Below are positions 29,273 through 37,993 of a DNA stretch of 47,892 nt, one piece after another. Position 1 is the stretch's first letter, and each line of letters opens with the position of its first letter. This DNA comes from an uncultured Kangiellaceae bacterium. GTDB lineage: Bacteria; Pseudomonadota; Gammaproteobacteria; Enterobacterales; Kangiellaceae. The stretch covers positions 1-47,892 of the forward strand of contig CAJQOL010000023.1 of the NCBI GenBank assembly GCA_905479925.1, written 5' to 3'. The notes beneath the pieces were generated by a model that was not told the origin of the DNA, did no database searches, and saw nothing but the letters and a program-made list of their open reading frames with translations. Both the position numbers and the translations under genes were made by a program.

Positions 29273-31636
29273 CTAACCAAGTTTAATTCCGAACAATAAA
29301 GTGGCTACTTGGTCAAAGTGATTCACAAAACTAACGCTGAGCCCCTTTGTTACGTGTTTAGGGAGTTTCTGATAACGACTTCTTACTTCTTCAGGCAGAA
29401 TCAAATTATTGATGCCTTCGCGTTTTGCGGCTATTACTTTTTCCCGTATCCCGCCAACCGCTAATACCGCCCCGGTAAGCGTCATTTCTCCTGTCATCGC
29501 GAATTTAGCTTTGATTTTCTTTTTGAGAACAAGAGAAAGTAAGGCGCTGGCCATCGTTATTCCTGCGCTCGGGCCGTCTTTTGGCGTTGCACCTTCAGGG
29601 ACATGTAAATGAATATAGGTTTTGTCTATTGCATCTTCCTTTATTCCGTATTTTTCCAAGTTTGCAGCAATGTAGCTATAGGCTATTTGAGCGGATTCTT
29701 GCATTACATTGCCCAGCTGACCGGTTAGCTTGAAACCTCTAGATTGGCTATGAATGCGAGCTGCTTCAATGTTAAGTGTAACGCCTCCTAAGGAAGTCCA
29801 TGCTAATCCTTTGGAAATACCGACTCCAGTAAGATGAGATTCTTTTGAAAACAGCGGCATTCCAAGAAAATCGTTAAGGTTCTTGCCATTAATGCTAATT
29901 TTCTTTTTATCTTGATTGACCAGAGAAACGGCTGATTTTCGTATGACTTTTGCTAATAGTTTATCGAGCTGACGCACGCCAGCTTCTCGAGCGTAACCAT
30001 TAATAACCGCTTTAATCGCGGAGTCGCTGATTGAGAGTCTTGAACTTTTAATACCCGATTTTTCAAGCAATTTTGGCCACAGGTGTTTTTTTGCAATTTG
30101 TAGCTTCTCTTCAGCGATATATCCAGATAACCGAATTGTTTCCATTCTGTCCAGTAGTGGTCGAGGAATGGTGTCTAACTGATTAGCCGTACAAATAAAT
30201 AAGACTTTTGATAAGTCGAAACGAACGTCTAAATAATGATCTAAGAATTGGTTATTTTGTTCGGGATCAAGAACTTCAAGCAATGCTGAAGAGGGATCAC
30301 CTTGAAAGCTCGAACCGACCTTATCAATCTCATCGAGCATGATTACGGGATTTGACGACCCTGTTTCCGCAAATGCTTGAATTATTTTACCGGGCATTGC
30401 TCCTATATAAGTTTTCCGATGGCCTTTTATCTCCGCTTCATCGCGCATTCCGCCAAGAGAAAAGCGAAAGAATTCTCGTCTTAAAGCGCTAGCAATAGAT
30501 TTGCCAATAGAAGTCTTTCCAACGCCTGGTGGACCGACTAGGAGGATGATCGAGCCCGAAATTTCTCCCTTTAAAGCGCCTAGAGCAAGGAACTCTATGA
30601 TTCGACTCTTGACGTCATCGAGCGCTGAGTGATGCTTATCCAACGCAATCTTAGCGGAGCGAAGACTCATATTATCTTCGGTATACAAGCCCCATGGTAA
30701 TCGAGAGAATACGTCCAGATAATTTCGGGTAACCGCGTACTCCGGTGAACCAGATTCAAGAACCGAAAGTTTATCTATTTCATCGTCAAACTTAGTTCTT
30801 GCCGGCGCGGGTAGTTGCTTAGATTGAATATTTTTGTGGAATCGTTCAACATCAGCTGTTTTGTCGTCTTTCGCAATCCCCAATTCCTTTTGGATAGCCT
30901 TTAACTGTTCTTTTAGGAAGAAGCGTCTTTGGTGTTCTGAAAGCGTATCTTCAACCTTATCCTGGATTCCTTTTTGAAGCTCAGCGACCTCAAGTTCCTT
31001 CTTAATTAGGACTAGGACTTTCTCCATCCGCTTTTTTAGATGAACGGTTTCAAGAACGTCCTGCAGCTCTTGGCGGGTAGCGGTAGTCACGCTTGCCGCG
31101 AAGTCTGAAAGCTGAGATGGCTCGTTTGGGTTAAATCGATTAAGAAAGAACTTTAGTTCTTCACTATACAGTGGGTTTAAAGGCACCAGTTCTTTAAGTG
31201 CGTTTATTATTGCTACCGCATAGGCTTTTAGTTCATCGCTTTCGCTATATTCTGGTTCAACCGGGTATTCCACTTCAACCAGGTAGGGGGCTTCTTTGGT
31301 AAGCCATTTCTTGATTCTGAAGCGTTGAATGCCTTCGGCGATAAATTGAACCTTTCCAGAGGTTAAAACCGGGTGGTGAATTTTGGCTAATGTCCCCACT
31401 TTAAAGAACTCTTCCGGCTTTGAATGTTCGGTTTTCGCGTTTTTGACCAACACCAATCCAGTAATATTATTATGGTCCTCGGTTATATATTCGATGGTAT
31501 CTTGCCAATCTTCCTCATTCATTAAAATTGGAATCGTCTGCGGGGGAAAAATTGGTCTTTCGGAAATAGGTAGCAAGCACACTTGCTTCGGAAGGTAGTT
31601 TCCTTTGTTACGTTTTTTGCCTAGTTTGCTTACCAT
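29273..31636 (-). CDS. Lon-type ATP-dependent serine protease (second Lon type)
   Basis: 787 residues with the LonA layout: N-terminal substrate domain (about 15-215), coiled-coil region, AAA+ module with Walker A GPPGVGKT (368-375) and Walker B PVIMLDEID, then the protease domain. Its Ser-Lys dyad is S690 (in PKDGPSAGI) and K733, 43 residues apart as in E. coli Lon. The N-terminal sequence (KQVCLLPISERPIFPPQTIPI) and a basic start are unlike classical Lon, and the neighbours are not clpX or hupB. It resembles the alternative Lon paralogues such as Pseudomonas AsrA. Probably a second, stress-related Lon. AGGGA precedes the ATG. Confidence 0.93.
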   Translation of the reverse strand: MVSKLGKKRNKGNYLPKQVCLLPISERPIFPPQTIPILMNEEDWQDTIEYITEDHNNITGLVLVKNAKTEHSKPEEFFKVGTLAKIHHPVLTSGKVQFIAEGIQRFRIKKWLTKEAPYLVEVEYPVEPEYSESDELKAYAVAIINALKELVPLNPLYSEELKFFLNRFNPNEPSQLSDFAASVTTATRQELQDVLETVHLKKRMEKVLVLIKKELEVAELQKGIQDKVEDTLSEHQRRFFLKEQLKAIQKELGIAKDDKTADVERFHKNIQSKQLPAPARTKFDDEIDKLSVLESGSPEYAVTRNYLDVFSRLPWGLYTEDNMSLRSAKIALDKHHSALDDVKSRIIEFLALGALKGEISGSIILLVGPPGVGKTSIGKSIASALRREFFRFSLGGMRDEAEIKGHRKTYIGAMPGKIIQAFAETGSSNPVIMLDEIDKVGSSFQGDPSSALLEVLDPEQNNQFLDHYLDVRFDLSKVLFICTANQLDTIPRPLLDRMETIRLSGYIAEEKLQIAKKHLWPKLLEKSGIKSSRLSISDSAIKAVINGYAREAGVRQLDKLLAKVIRKSAVSLVNQDKKKISINGKNLNDFLGMPLFSKESHLTGVGISKGLAWTSLGGVTLNIEAARIHSQSRGFKLTGQLGNVMQESAQIAYSYIAANLEKYGIKEDAIDKTYIHLHVPEGATPKDGPSAGITMASALLSLVLKKKIKAKFAMTGEMTLTGAVLAVGGIREKVIAAKREGINNLILPEEVRSRYQKLPKHVTKGLSVSFVNHFDQVATLLFGIKLG

Positions 31637-32035
31637 GTTAAGGAATCCCTATTGAGAGAAGATGAAATCATTGTAAAAATGTCGATTTAATGCCGGTTTG
31701 AGCTAAATGAAAACATCGCAATTAAAGGAAACTGATGCACTTAGCGTTCCTGTTATTACCAGCGGATTAGATGTCAACACAGCTATGACGGTTACAACTT
31801 AATTATCTTTGAATTTTTGGTGTTTATTTAAGCTATGAAAAGTATAGCAACTAAAATGTATTCCGGTAGTTTTTAGCAGAATGGGTTTAGAGCCGCTTTT
31901 TGCGGTGTTATGCTGCTCTTGATTAACCGCAATGGTTTAAAGTTTGGGCGGTTTGCAGCCGATAACCTAGTTATGGTAAATTGATTGTTTTTTAAACATC
32001 TAGCATTTTTAATAACCAGCACGAGAGATTTCAGG
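31637..32035. other. Intergenic region between lon-type gene and small unknown gene
   Basis: 399 bases. The left end must carry the promoter of the protease gene. A 31-codon frame runs 31707-31802 on the plus strand without a ribosome binding site and without recognisable similarity. A small CCGC-TTTTT-GCGG hairpin lies near 31893-31905. Nothing else stands out. Confidence 0.45.
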
Positions 32036-32290
32036 ATGAATATCGGTGAAATTAGCAAGCCAAGTGTAGAGCGAGCTCAAATTAAGCGTAAGAAGCTAAA
32101 CGTTCACGCTAGTGAAGCTATAGAAGAAACCCATCCCATTGACGATAGCGTTGAACTTTCCGAAAATTCTCGGAAAAAGCTATTAGCGGAAGGAAAAGGA
32201 AAAGAAAGCCACAAAAACGCTAGCTACGAAGAGGAACCTGCCGAAAACGAGGATCAAAAAGTTGCGAGGCATATTAACTTCTCGGTTTAA
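32036..32290 (+). CDS. Small hydrophilic protein of unknown function
   Basis: 84 residues from the ATG at 32036 (MNIGEISKPSVERAQ). A longer frame opens at 31985, but its extra residues are hydrophobic and poorly initiated, so I prefer the shorter form preceded by GAGAGATTTCAGG. The sequence is highly charged, without signal peptide or membrane segment. It has a basic patch (QIKRKKLN), a central DDSVELSENSRKKLLAEGKGKE and an acidic end; it looks disordered or helical. No family recognised. It stands before the conserved unknown gene and yoaA on the same strand, 121 bases away. Confidence 0.55.
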   Translation: MNIGEISKPSVERAQIKRKKLNVHASEAIEETHPIDDSVELSENSRKKLLAEGKGKESHKNASYEEEPAENEDQKVARHINFSV

Positions 32291-32411
32291 TTCGCTTTAT
32301 TGCAATGCCAATGATGGTTTTTACGATCGTCTTTTAGGTTTTATCGATTAGAATTTTCTCATCCATTTTTAATATTTTGAATCAGCGAACAATGATAGAA
32401 GTAGATACCTG

Positions 32412-32915
32412 ATGACCAACGTTGATATGCAACAATCTTCCCTTGTAGATTATGACATCAAGAACTTGATGAGTCAGACTCGTTTGTTGGCCTCTGATTA
32501 TAGAACTCAAACGGGCCACGCGTTGCCGGTAACAGAAGAGTTAGCTCGGTTTGATGCGATTTCTCTGCTTGGTTTGATTAAAGCTGCTAAAGATGAAGGT
32601 ATTGACGCTATAAACACAAATAGCAACACTGATGGCTCTCAATTGGGAGAGCGTAGATACCTAATTAAAGGACGAGTCATATTTAAAGGCGGTAAAGCCA
32701 GGCAAAAGCTCGGGCAACTTAGTTTAGATCTTGATTGGAATCACCTGTTAATGGTTATTTATGACGCCGACTATTTGCCGACACAAATTTATGAAGTTGA
32801 TCGGCAAATAATTGAAAAAGAGCTTTCAGGCTCAACGAAAGATAAACGTGGTTCAATGACTGTCGCAAAATATAAGGCGATCGGCGAGTTAGTGTGGCAA
32901 ACTAGCGCCGACTAA
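32412..32915 (+). CDS. Conserved unknown protein upstream of yoaA (possible nuclease-like fold)
   Basis: 167 residues. I recall similar proteins, described only as DUF (probably DUF6998), in other gammaproteobacteria. Visible pattern: a helix with ELARFDAISLLGL (44-56), then GID (63-65), then a strand YLIKGR (83-88) and LSLDLDWNHLLMVIYDADYLPTQIYEVDR. The order E, D, x-x-K resembles the PD-(D/E)XK nuclease core, but the residue before IK is Leu rather than Glu or Gln, so catalysis is doubtful. It ends 22 bases before the YoaA-type helicase and is probably co-expressed with it, hinting at a DNA-repair link. Confidence 0.7.
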   Translation: MTNVDMQQSSLVDYDIKNLMSQTRLLASDYRTQTGHALPVTEELARFDAISLLGLIKAAKDEGIDAINTNSNTDGSQLGERRYLIKGRVIFKGGKARQKLGQLSLDLDWNHLLMVIYDADYLPTQIYEVDRQIIEKELSGSTKDKRGSMTVAKYKAIGELVWQTSAD

Positions 32916-32937
32916 AAATATTTTGGACTAATCTCGA

Positions 32938-34881
32938 TTGAAAATCTCTGATCAGCAAATTGTTAATTGTCTGAGTGATGACGGCGAATTTGCTCTCTCA
33001 AACCCTCTGTTTAAACCAAGAGCTGAACAGCAACAAATGGCTGTTGCAGTAAATCAAGCTATTCAAAAAGGTGACAACTTAGTTGTTGAGGCTGGTACGG
33101 GGGTCGGTAAGACCTTTGCTTACTTGCTACCAGCATTACTTTCTGGAAAACAGGTTGTTGTCTCAACAGGCACTAAGAACTTGCAGGAACAGCTATTTAA
33201 ACGCGATCTTCCGGCAATTCTCAAAATTCTAAAGTTAAATCCTCGCACTGCGTTATTGAAAGGGCGTAACAACTATTTGTGCTTGTATCGTCTTGAAAAT
33301 ACACTAGCATCTGGTCGACTCCCAGACCCGAGCGCTGTAAAGCAGTTAAACGTTGTTAATCGTTGGCGAGATAAAACGGTGACCGGTGATTTAGGCGATC
33401 TTTCGACACTGCCTGAAAATGCTTCAATCCTACCGCTTGTAACCAGTACAACAGACAACTGCTTAAACCAAGATTGTCCATTTATTGATGAGTGCCACTT
33501 GGCTATCGCGCGTGAGAAGGCCAGAAAAGCCAAAGTTTTAGTGGTTAATCATCACTTATTGTTAGCTGATTTAGTTTTGAAGGAAGATGGGTTTGGTGAA
33601 CTACTGCCGGATACGGATATTTTTGTTATTGACGAGGCCCACCATTTAAGCAAAATTGCCTATCAGTTTTATGGTAATTCACTGACCAGTCGGCAGGTGA
33701 CAGAGCTGTGTAAGGAAGTGGAGCTAGAGTACAGAACTCAAGTCACGGACAGCCGAGACTTATTGTTAGAATCGGAGCGACTGGCTAAGGAAGTTAAAGA
33801 GTTTCGTCTCGCACTGCCTAATTTCGATATCAAAGAAGAGTGGAAATACGATCAAAAGCGTCAAGCATCTATCGAGTTATTAATAAATAAAATCAATGTG
33901 TTAACTGAAGTTGTTAAAGTAAATTCGACACGTACCAAAGCATTGGAATCGTGTTTTGAAAGGTTACTCAAATTTAAACAAACACTTTTAGACTTCACCG
34001 ATCAGCAGCAAGATATGAAACCTAGAATTAATTGGTATGAAACTAATAGAAATGGTTTTCGATTAAACTCTACCCCATTAGATGTTGCTGAATTGTTCCA
34101 AGCTAGCCGGTCACGCTATTCAGATTCAAGTTGGATTATGACATCGGCAACCTTAACCGTTAATGATAATTTCGAGCATTATGTCAATGAATTAGGATGG
34201 CAGCAGGTCAATCAATGTTGTTTACCTTCTTCTTTTGACTATCACAACCAATCTTATCTTTACGTACCTAGAAACTTACCATCACCAAATCATCAAGCTC
34301 ACACCACTGCGGTTGTTGAAGCGGCGTTACCTTTGCTGCAGGTAGCACACGGGCGGGCGTTTTTGTTGTTTACGAGCCATCGAGCGCTTAAGGTGGCCGC
34401 CGAAAAGCTCAGAGGTTATGAGGTTTTCAACTGCTTAGTACAAGGCGAGGCCAGTAAAGACGAACTGTTAACGCGTTTTGTTGCCGAGGAAAACTCTGTT
34501 TTGGTTGCAACCGGCAGTTTTTGGGAGGGGGTCGATGTTTCGGGTCGGGACTTGGCGTTGGTGGTAATCGATAAACTTCCTTTTGCTCCGCCGGATGATC
34601 CCATTCTAAATGCCAAAATAACTCGTTGTCGTCAAAACAAAGGCAATCCGTTTTATGAGTTGCAAATTCCAGATGCTGTTTTAACGTTAAAACAGGGGGT
34701 TGGCCGTTTAATTAGAAGCGTAAAAGATAAAGGGGTCGTTGCAATCTGCGACGCTAGAATTGTTGGAAAAGAGTACGGTGGCATGTTTATAAATAGTTTG
34801 CCAGATATGAAGCGAACCCGTGAAGAATCAAAAGTGGTGGAATTTTTGGCTACTTATTTGGCTGAAGAAGAGGCTGAATAG
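32938..34881 (+). CDS. yoaA: YoaA/DinG-family Fe-S ATP-dependent DNA helicase
   Basis: 647 residues, XPD-like superfamily 2 helicase. Walker A EAGTGVGKT is at 51-59 and the DEAH box at 232-235 (FVIDEAHHL). Four cysteines, C115, C175, C180 and C186, lie in the spacing expected for the 4Fe-4S cluster. The C-terminal motifs GSFWEGVDVSGRDL and QGVGRLIRS are intact. YoaA in E. coli works with the polymerase III chi subunit in repair of stalled forks. The start is forced: an in-frame TAA at 32929-32931 leaves the TTG at 32938 as the only codon before the Q motif, with a poor ribosome binding site, suggesting low expression. Confidence 0.93.
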   Translation: MKISDQQIVNCLSDDGEFALSNPLFKPRAEQQQMAVAVNQAIQKGDNLVVEAGTGVGKTFAYLLPALLSGKQVVVSTGTKNLQEQLFKRDLPAILKILKLNPRTALLKGRNNYLCLYRLENTLASGRLPDPSAVKQLNVVNRWRDKTVTGDLGDLSTLPENASILPLVTSTTDNCLNQDCPFIDECHLAIAREKARKAKVLVVNHHLLLADLVLKEDGFGELLPDTDIFVIDEAHHLSKIAYQFYGNSLTSRQVTELCKEVELEYRTQVTDSRDLLLESERLAKEVKEFRLALPNFDIKEEWKYDQKRQASIELLINKINVLTEVVKVNSTRTKALESCFERLLKFKQTLLDFTDQQQDMKPRINWYETNRNGFRLNSTPLDVAELFQASRSRYSDSSWIMTSATLTVNDNFEHYVNELGWQQVNQCCLPSSFDYHNQSYLYVPRNLPSPNHQAHTTAVVEAALPLLQVAHGRAFLLFTSHRALKVAAEKLRGYEVFNCLVQGEASKDELLTRFVAEENSVLVATGSFWEGVDVSGRDLALVVIDKLPFAPPDDPILNAKITRCRQNKGNPFYELQIPDAVLTLKQGVGRLIRSVKDKGVVAICDARIVGKEYGGMFINSLPDMKRTREESKVVEFLATYLAEEEAE

Positions 34882-34997
34882 TCCAAAGCGTTACGTTTTG
34901 TCGATGACAGCTTGTTATGGTTGTTTTACCATTACAACTTCATACCGTAAACGTTAACCAAGCTAAGAGTTAAGTATGCGTCGAGTGAAACAATAGT

Positions 34998-35013
34998 CGA
35001 CATAATTATGTCG
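34998..35013. promoter_or_regulatory. 16-bp perfect palindrome upstream of tsaB
   Basis: CGACATAATTATGTCG is a perfect palindrome ending 15 bases before the tsaB start codon, overlapping the expected leader. It could be a repressor operator, or a weak mRNA hairpin close to the ribosome binding site. The regulator is unknown. Confidence 0.5.
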
Positions 35014-35028
35014 TAGAGAATAATAGAA

Positions 35029-35754
35029 ATGAGTGAAAATATACTAGCAATTGATGCTTCCACGGAGGCGTGTTCGGTAGCTCTAAGCTGTGGTTCAGAG
35101 GTATTTGAAGAGTTTCATTTAGCGCCTAGAAAACACGCGGAACTTCTACTGCCGTTGGTAGATTCTGTTTTACAGCGAGCATCGATAGCTTTAAGCAATG
35201 TGGATGCGATTGCTTGTAGTTTAGGGCCCGGCGCATTTACTGGATTGCGTATAGCAATTTCAACCGCGCAAGGTTTGGCTTATGCTGCAGGCATACCCTG
35301 TATTGGTGTCTCATCGCTTGAAACACTTGCCAATCAAGCTTTTGAACAGCATTCAAGTAATTACGCTTTAGTATCGATAGATGCTCGAATGAATGAGGTT
35401 TATTTCGCTTCGTTTAAGAGAGCCGAGAATAATCTGCCTCAGTTGATTGATTCTGAACAAGTGATAGCGCCAAGTAATTTAGTGCTTCCAGCTGAAATTA
35501 CTGATCTATTGAGAGGGCGAACGCCGCTCGATATTCCGGTTGTGAAAGTGGGGAATGGTTGGCAAGTTTATAACTACAGCGATGATTTAAAGTCGTTTGA
35601 GCAGCCTGATACACAGTTACTTTACCCAAATGCAAAATACATGCTGCCAATTGCTAGTAAAGCCTTTTATGATAAACAGTTAACAAAAGCTGAGTTCTTA
35701 CAACCAGTTTATCTAAGAAATAACGTCGCTAAGAAGAAATCTGACCAAAAATAG
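35029..35754 (+). CDS. tsaB: tRNA threonylcarbamoyladenosine biosynthesis protein TsaB
   Basis: 241 residues, ASKHA-fold partner of TsaD and TsaE in making the universal t6A37 tRNA modification. The N-terminal ILAIDASTEACSVAL, HAELLLPLVDSVL and the GPGAFTGLRIAISTAQGLAYA loop are family signatures. TsaB itself is non-catalytic and bridges the complex. It follows yoaA on the same strand after 147 bases, the same pairing as the E. coli yoaA-tsaB (yeaZ) locus. A terminator overlaps its stop codon. Confidence 0.97.
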   Translation: MSENILAIDASTEACSVALSCGSEVFEEFHLAPRKHAELLLPLVDSVLQRASIALSNVDAIACSLGPGAFTGLRIAISTAQGLAYAAGIPCIGVSSLETLANQAFEQHSSNYALVSIDARMNEVYFASFKRAENNLPQLIDSEQVIAPSNLVLPAEITDLLRGRTPLDIPVVKVGNGWQVYNYSDDLKSFEQPDTQLLYPNAKYMLPIASKAFYDKQLTKAEFLQPVYLRNNVAKKKSDQK

Positions 35755-35797
35755 CCTATAATCGGTAGCTCGCTGGTCATAATTTAGGCTATTTTTT
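35747..35797 (+). terminator. Terminator after tsaB
   Basis: The 12-bp stem AAAAATAGCCTA / TAGGCTATTTTT (35747-35758 with 35785-35796) has a 26-base loop and ends in a T-run. It overlaps the tsaB stop codon. The long loop makes it weaker than usual, so readthrough into the next gene is possible. Confidence 0.7.
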
Positions 35798-35815
35798 AAT
35801 AAATGCCAATACTAA

Positions 35816-35823
35816 AAGGAGGT
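35816..35823 (+). promoter_or_regulatory. Perfect Shine-Dalgarno before a GTG start
   Basis: AAGGAGGT matches the full anti-Shine-Dalgarno core and is 4 bases before the GTG at 35828. This strong site decides the start of the small downstream gene and argues that it is really translated. Confidence 0.85.
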
Positions 35824-35827
35824 AGCA

Positions 35828-36166
35828 GTGAATATTAATCCAACTCTATCACCTCTAGTAACGCCTGCTCCCACAACCACGCGACCTTCTACCAATAACC
35901 GCAACTTAGCTGAACTATCGGTTGATGAGGCTCGTGAAGCCAAGCCGGTTTCTAATACTGATAATCAGGTTAACAGAACCTTAGGCCAAGAAAACAGCTT
36001 TAATGCCAATCAATTTGAGCGAATTAGCCGCCTCCCAACTAATGACGACTCTGAACCACTGCAAACTGGGCCAAATAGTGGTGCAATTTCAGAGTATGTG
36101 CAAACTGAATCGATTGAGAAACGGCAAGCTTTAGAGTCCCTAGTTGGGCTTGATTTGTTCGTTTAA
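35828..36166 (+). CDS. Small protein of unknown function
   Basis: 112 residues starting with GTG behind a perfect ribosome binding site. Rich in Asn, Thr, Ser, Pro and Glu, with a disordered first half (PTLSPLVTPAPTTTRPSTNN) and a C-terminal helix (ESIEKRQALESLVGLDLFV) that may be a docking segment. No signal peptide, membrane segment or cysteine. It lies between tsaB and the convergent bepA, whose stop is one base away. I have an impression of similar small proteins in other gammaproteobacteria but cannot name a family. Confidence 0.65.
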   Translation: MNINPTLSPLVTPAPTTTRPSTNNRNLAELSVDEAREAKPVSNTDNQVNRTLGQENSFNANQFERISRLPTNDDSEPLQTGPNSGAISEYVQTESIEKRQALESLVGLDLFV

Positions 36167-36167
36167 T

Positions 36168-37616
36168 TTACCGGCGCAAACTTCGTTCGTACAAATATTC
36201 TTTTATGCGCCGTAATTGGGCGTTTATTCTTTCCCGTGCGTAGGGATCCTCGGTATGGGCATTAAGGGCTTGGTAGTATTGATTTCTTGCTCCCGATAAA
36301 TCACCTACTGACAATAGGTAATTACCTTCTGTTTCATAAACCTCTGACAGAAATCCCGCTTCTTCTTGAGCACGAGATAGAAGTTTGAGAAGGTGAGGGG
36401 CAAAAATAGTCATATGCACATTTTCTAACAGCAGCTCTCGAGCTTCAGCTGGTGAATTGTTCGCCAGTAATAGTTTTGCATTCATTTCAACTAAAGCGAG
36501 GTTACCAGGTATCTTGTCAAGCATGTTCTGCATGATTGGTAAGGAGCGCTTTGCATTTTCGCTTTCTATATCAAGTTCCGCAAGTGCAATTGCATAGGAA
36601 GTTTGACCAGGGTGCTTTTTGGTTAAATCTAACAAAATACGTTCTGAGCGTTCAAATTTCTTGCCTTTTAACAAAAGCAGGGCATAACCATATAACAGTT
36701 CATCAGTTTTAAACTCATTGTTTTCGTATTGTTGCCGAGCTGCGTCCAAAACCACTGGGGTTATTTTAGTGGTTAGCGCTTTTATTTTCTGTTTGATTAG
36801 CTGGTAAGTAGGTTTTTCAATTACTGGCCGCCTAGGTAATTCCGCTGCTCTGAGTCTAGCATCAGTAATTCGGTTTCGAGAAAGCGGGTGGGTTTGCAAA
36901 AACTCAAAGCTGTTATTACGATAGCGCGAGTTTTGCTGCATTTTCTCGAAAAAAGTAACAACTGCGCCAGGATCAAAGCCTGCTCTATACATTGTGTTGA
37001 TACCAATGCGGTCTGCTTCCGACTCATTTGAACGTGTATGATTGATAATAGCCTGCTGGGTAAGGCCTTGTGCTCCGGTTAGCGTGGCCATTCCTGCGTC
37101 ACTGCTCCTTGATTGAGTTGCTATCAGTATAGCGGCAGCAAATGCGGCTAAAGAAGGCAGAGATAATTGGTTTTGCAGCTCAATACGACGAGCTAAGTGG
37201 CGTTGAGTAACATGAGCAATTTCGTGCCCTAGAACCGATGCTAATTCGCTTTCTGTATCGGTTCGACTAATAAGGCCAGTATGAAGACCTATATACCCAC
37301 CAGGTAATGCAAAAGCATTTAGACTATTTTGCTCAACCACAAAAAATGAAAACTGTCGATCGGAGGCTGCGGGGTTGTTCTCTACAAGTCTAAAGCCTAA
37401 ATGTTGAATATAATCGTTGACCTCAGCGTCATTCATCAGTGGAGCAAATGCTCGTAGCTGTCGCATGTAAGAATCGCCGACCGCCTGCTCTTCCGCAAGG
37501 CTAAAAACTTGAGAGGCGCTGCTACCAATATCTGGAAGGTTGTCATCTGCGGCGGTTGAAAAACTGATCATTAAGAAACTAATTAACGAAAGTTTAAAGG
37601 TTAATAATTTACGCAT
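36168..37616 (-). CDS. bepA: BepA-type periplasmic M48 metalloprotease with TPR repeats
   Basis: 482 residues. A signal peptide of about 22 residues (SLISFLMISFSTA) precedes the mature protein. Zinc motif HEIAH is at 131-135 inside ASVLGHEIAHVTQRHLARR, with the downstream ligand in ESEADRIGINTMYRAGFDP. The C-terminal half (about 270-480) is helical TPR. BepA assists outer-membrane protein and LptD assembly and degrades stalled LptD. Divergent from the tusA-like gene across 377 bases, as PA1005 and PA1006 are adjacent in Pseudomonas as I recall. Confidence 0.94.
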   Translation of the reverse strand: MRKLLTFKLSLISFLMISFSTAADDNLPDIGSSASQVFSLAEEQAVGDSYMRQLRAFAPLMNDAEVNDYIQHLGFRLVENNPAASDRQFSFFVVEQNSLNAFALPGGYIGLHTGLISRTDTESELASVLGHEIAHVTQRHLARRIELQNQLSLPSLAAFAAAILIATQSRSSDAGMATLTGAQGLTQQAIINHTRSNESEADRIGINTMYRAGFDPGAVVTFFEKMQQNSRYRNNSFEFLQTHPLSRNRITDARLRAAELPRRPVIEKPTYQLIKQKIKALTTKITPVVLDAARQQYENNEFKTDELLYGYALLLLKGKKFERSERILLDLTKKHPGQTSYAIALAELDIESENAKRSLPIMQNMLDKIPGNLALVEMNAKLLLANNSPAEARELLLENVHMTIFAPHLLKLLSRAQEEAGFLSEVYETEGNYLLSVGDLSGARNQYYQALNAHTEDPYARERINAQLRRIKEYLYERSLRR

Positions 37617-37993
37617 TGGTTAGTTTTACTTCTAATTCGTTATAGACAGACAGTTTGTGTAACAGCGATTCAACAGTTAGGATTCAAAATAACGTAATTA
37701 GTTCCGTTATATCCTTATATTATGCGCAATAGAGCTACCCGAATCTAGTGGGGCTGTCGGTAATTCGAGTTACATTAATAGGCAAACACTGTTAGCCCTT
37801 GTCATCAATTTATCCTTTACTGCTCAAAAGCTTATCATTAATGCTGGTTAAGAAACAGTAAACAAGCTGTAAACTGACGCTAATTATTTTGTTTCTAAAT
37901 GGTTACGATTTGAGTGTGCTCCAAATAGGATTTTAGTGTTAAACTCATTTTTGTTAGTTCAGCATTAAATCGTCCTCGGTTAATTAATTATTT
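37617..37993. other. bepA-tusA divergent intergenic region
   Basis: 377 bases with no convincing frame on either strand. It should hold both promoters. AT-rich stretches such as ATATCCTTATATTATG near 37710 could be -10 regions, but no clear -35/-10 pair, operator or RNA structure can be assigned. Confidence 0.45.

Noticed and set aside
31707-31802. 31-codon small frame
   Set aside because: No ribosome binding site and no conserved features.
34940-34965. Second LiuR-like site upstream of tsaB (CGTAAACGTTAACC)
   Set aside because: Only a partial match, not palindromic over the full length, and next to an unrelated gene.
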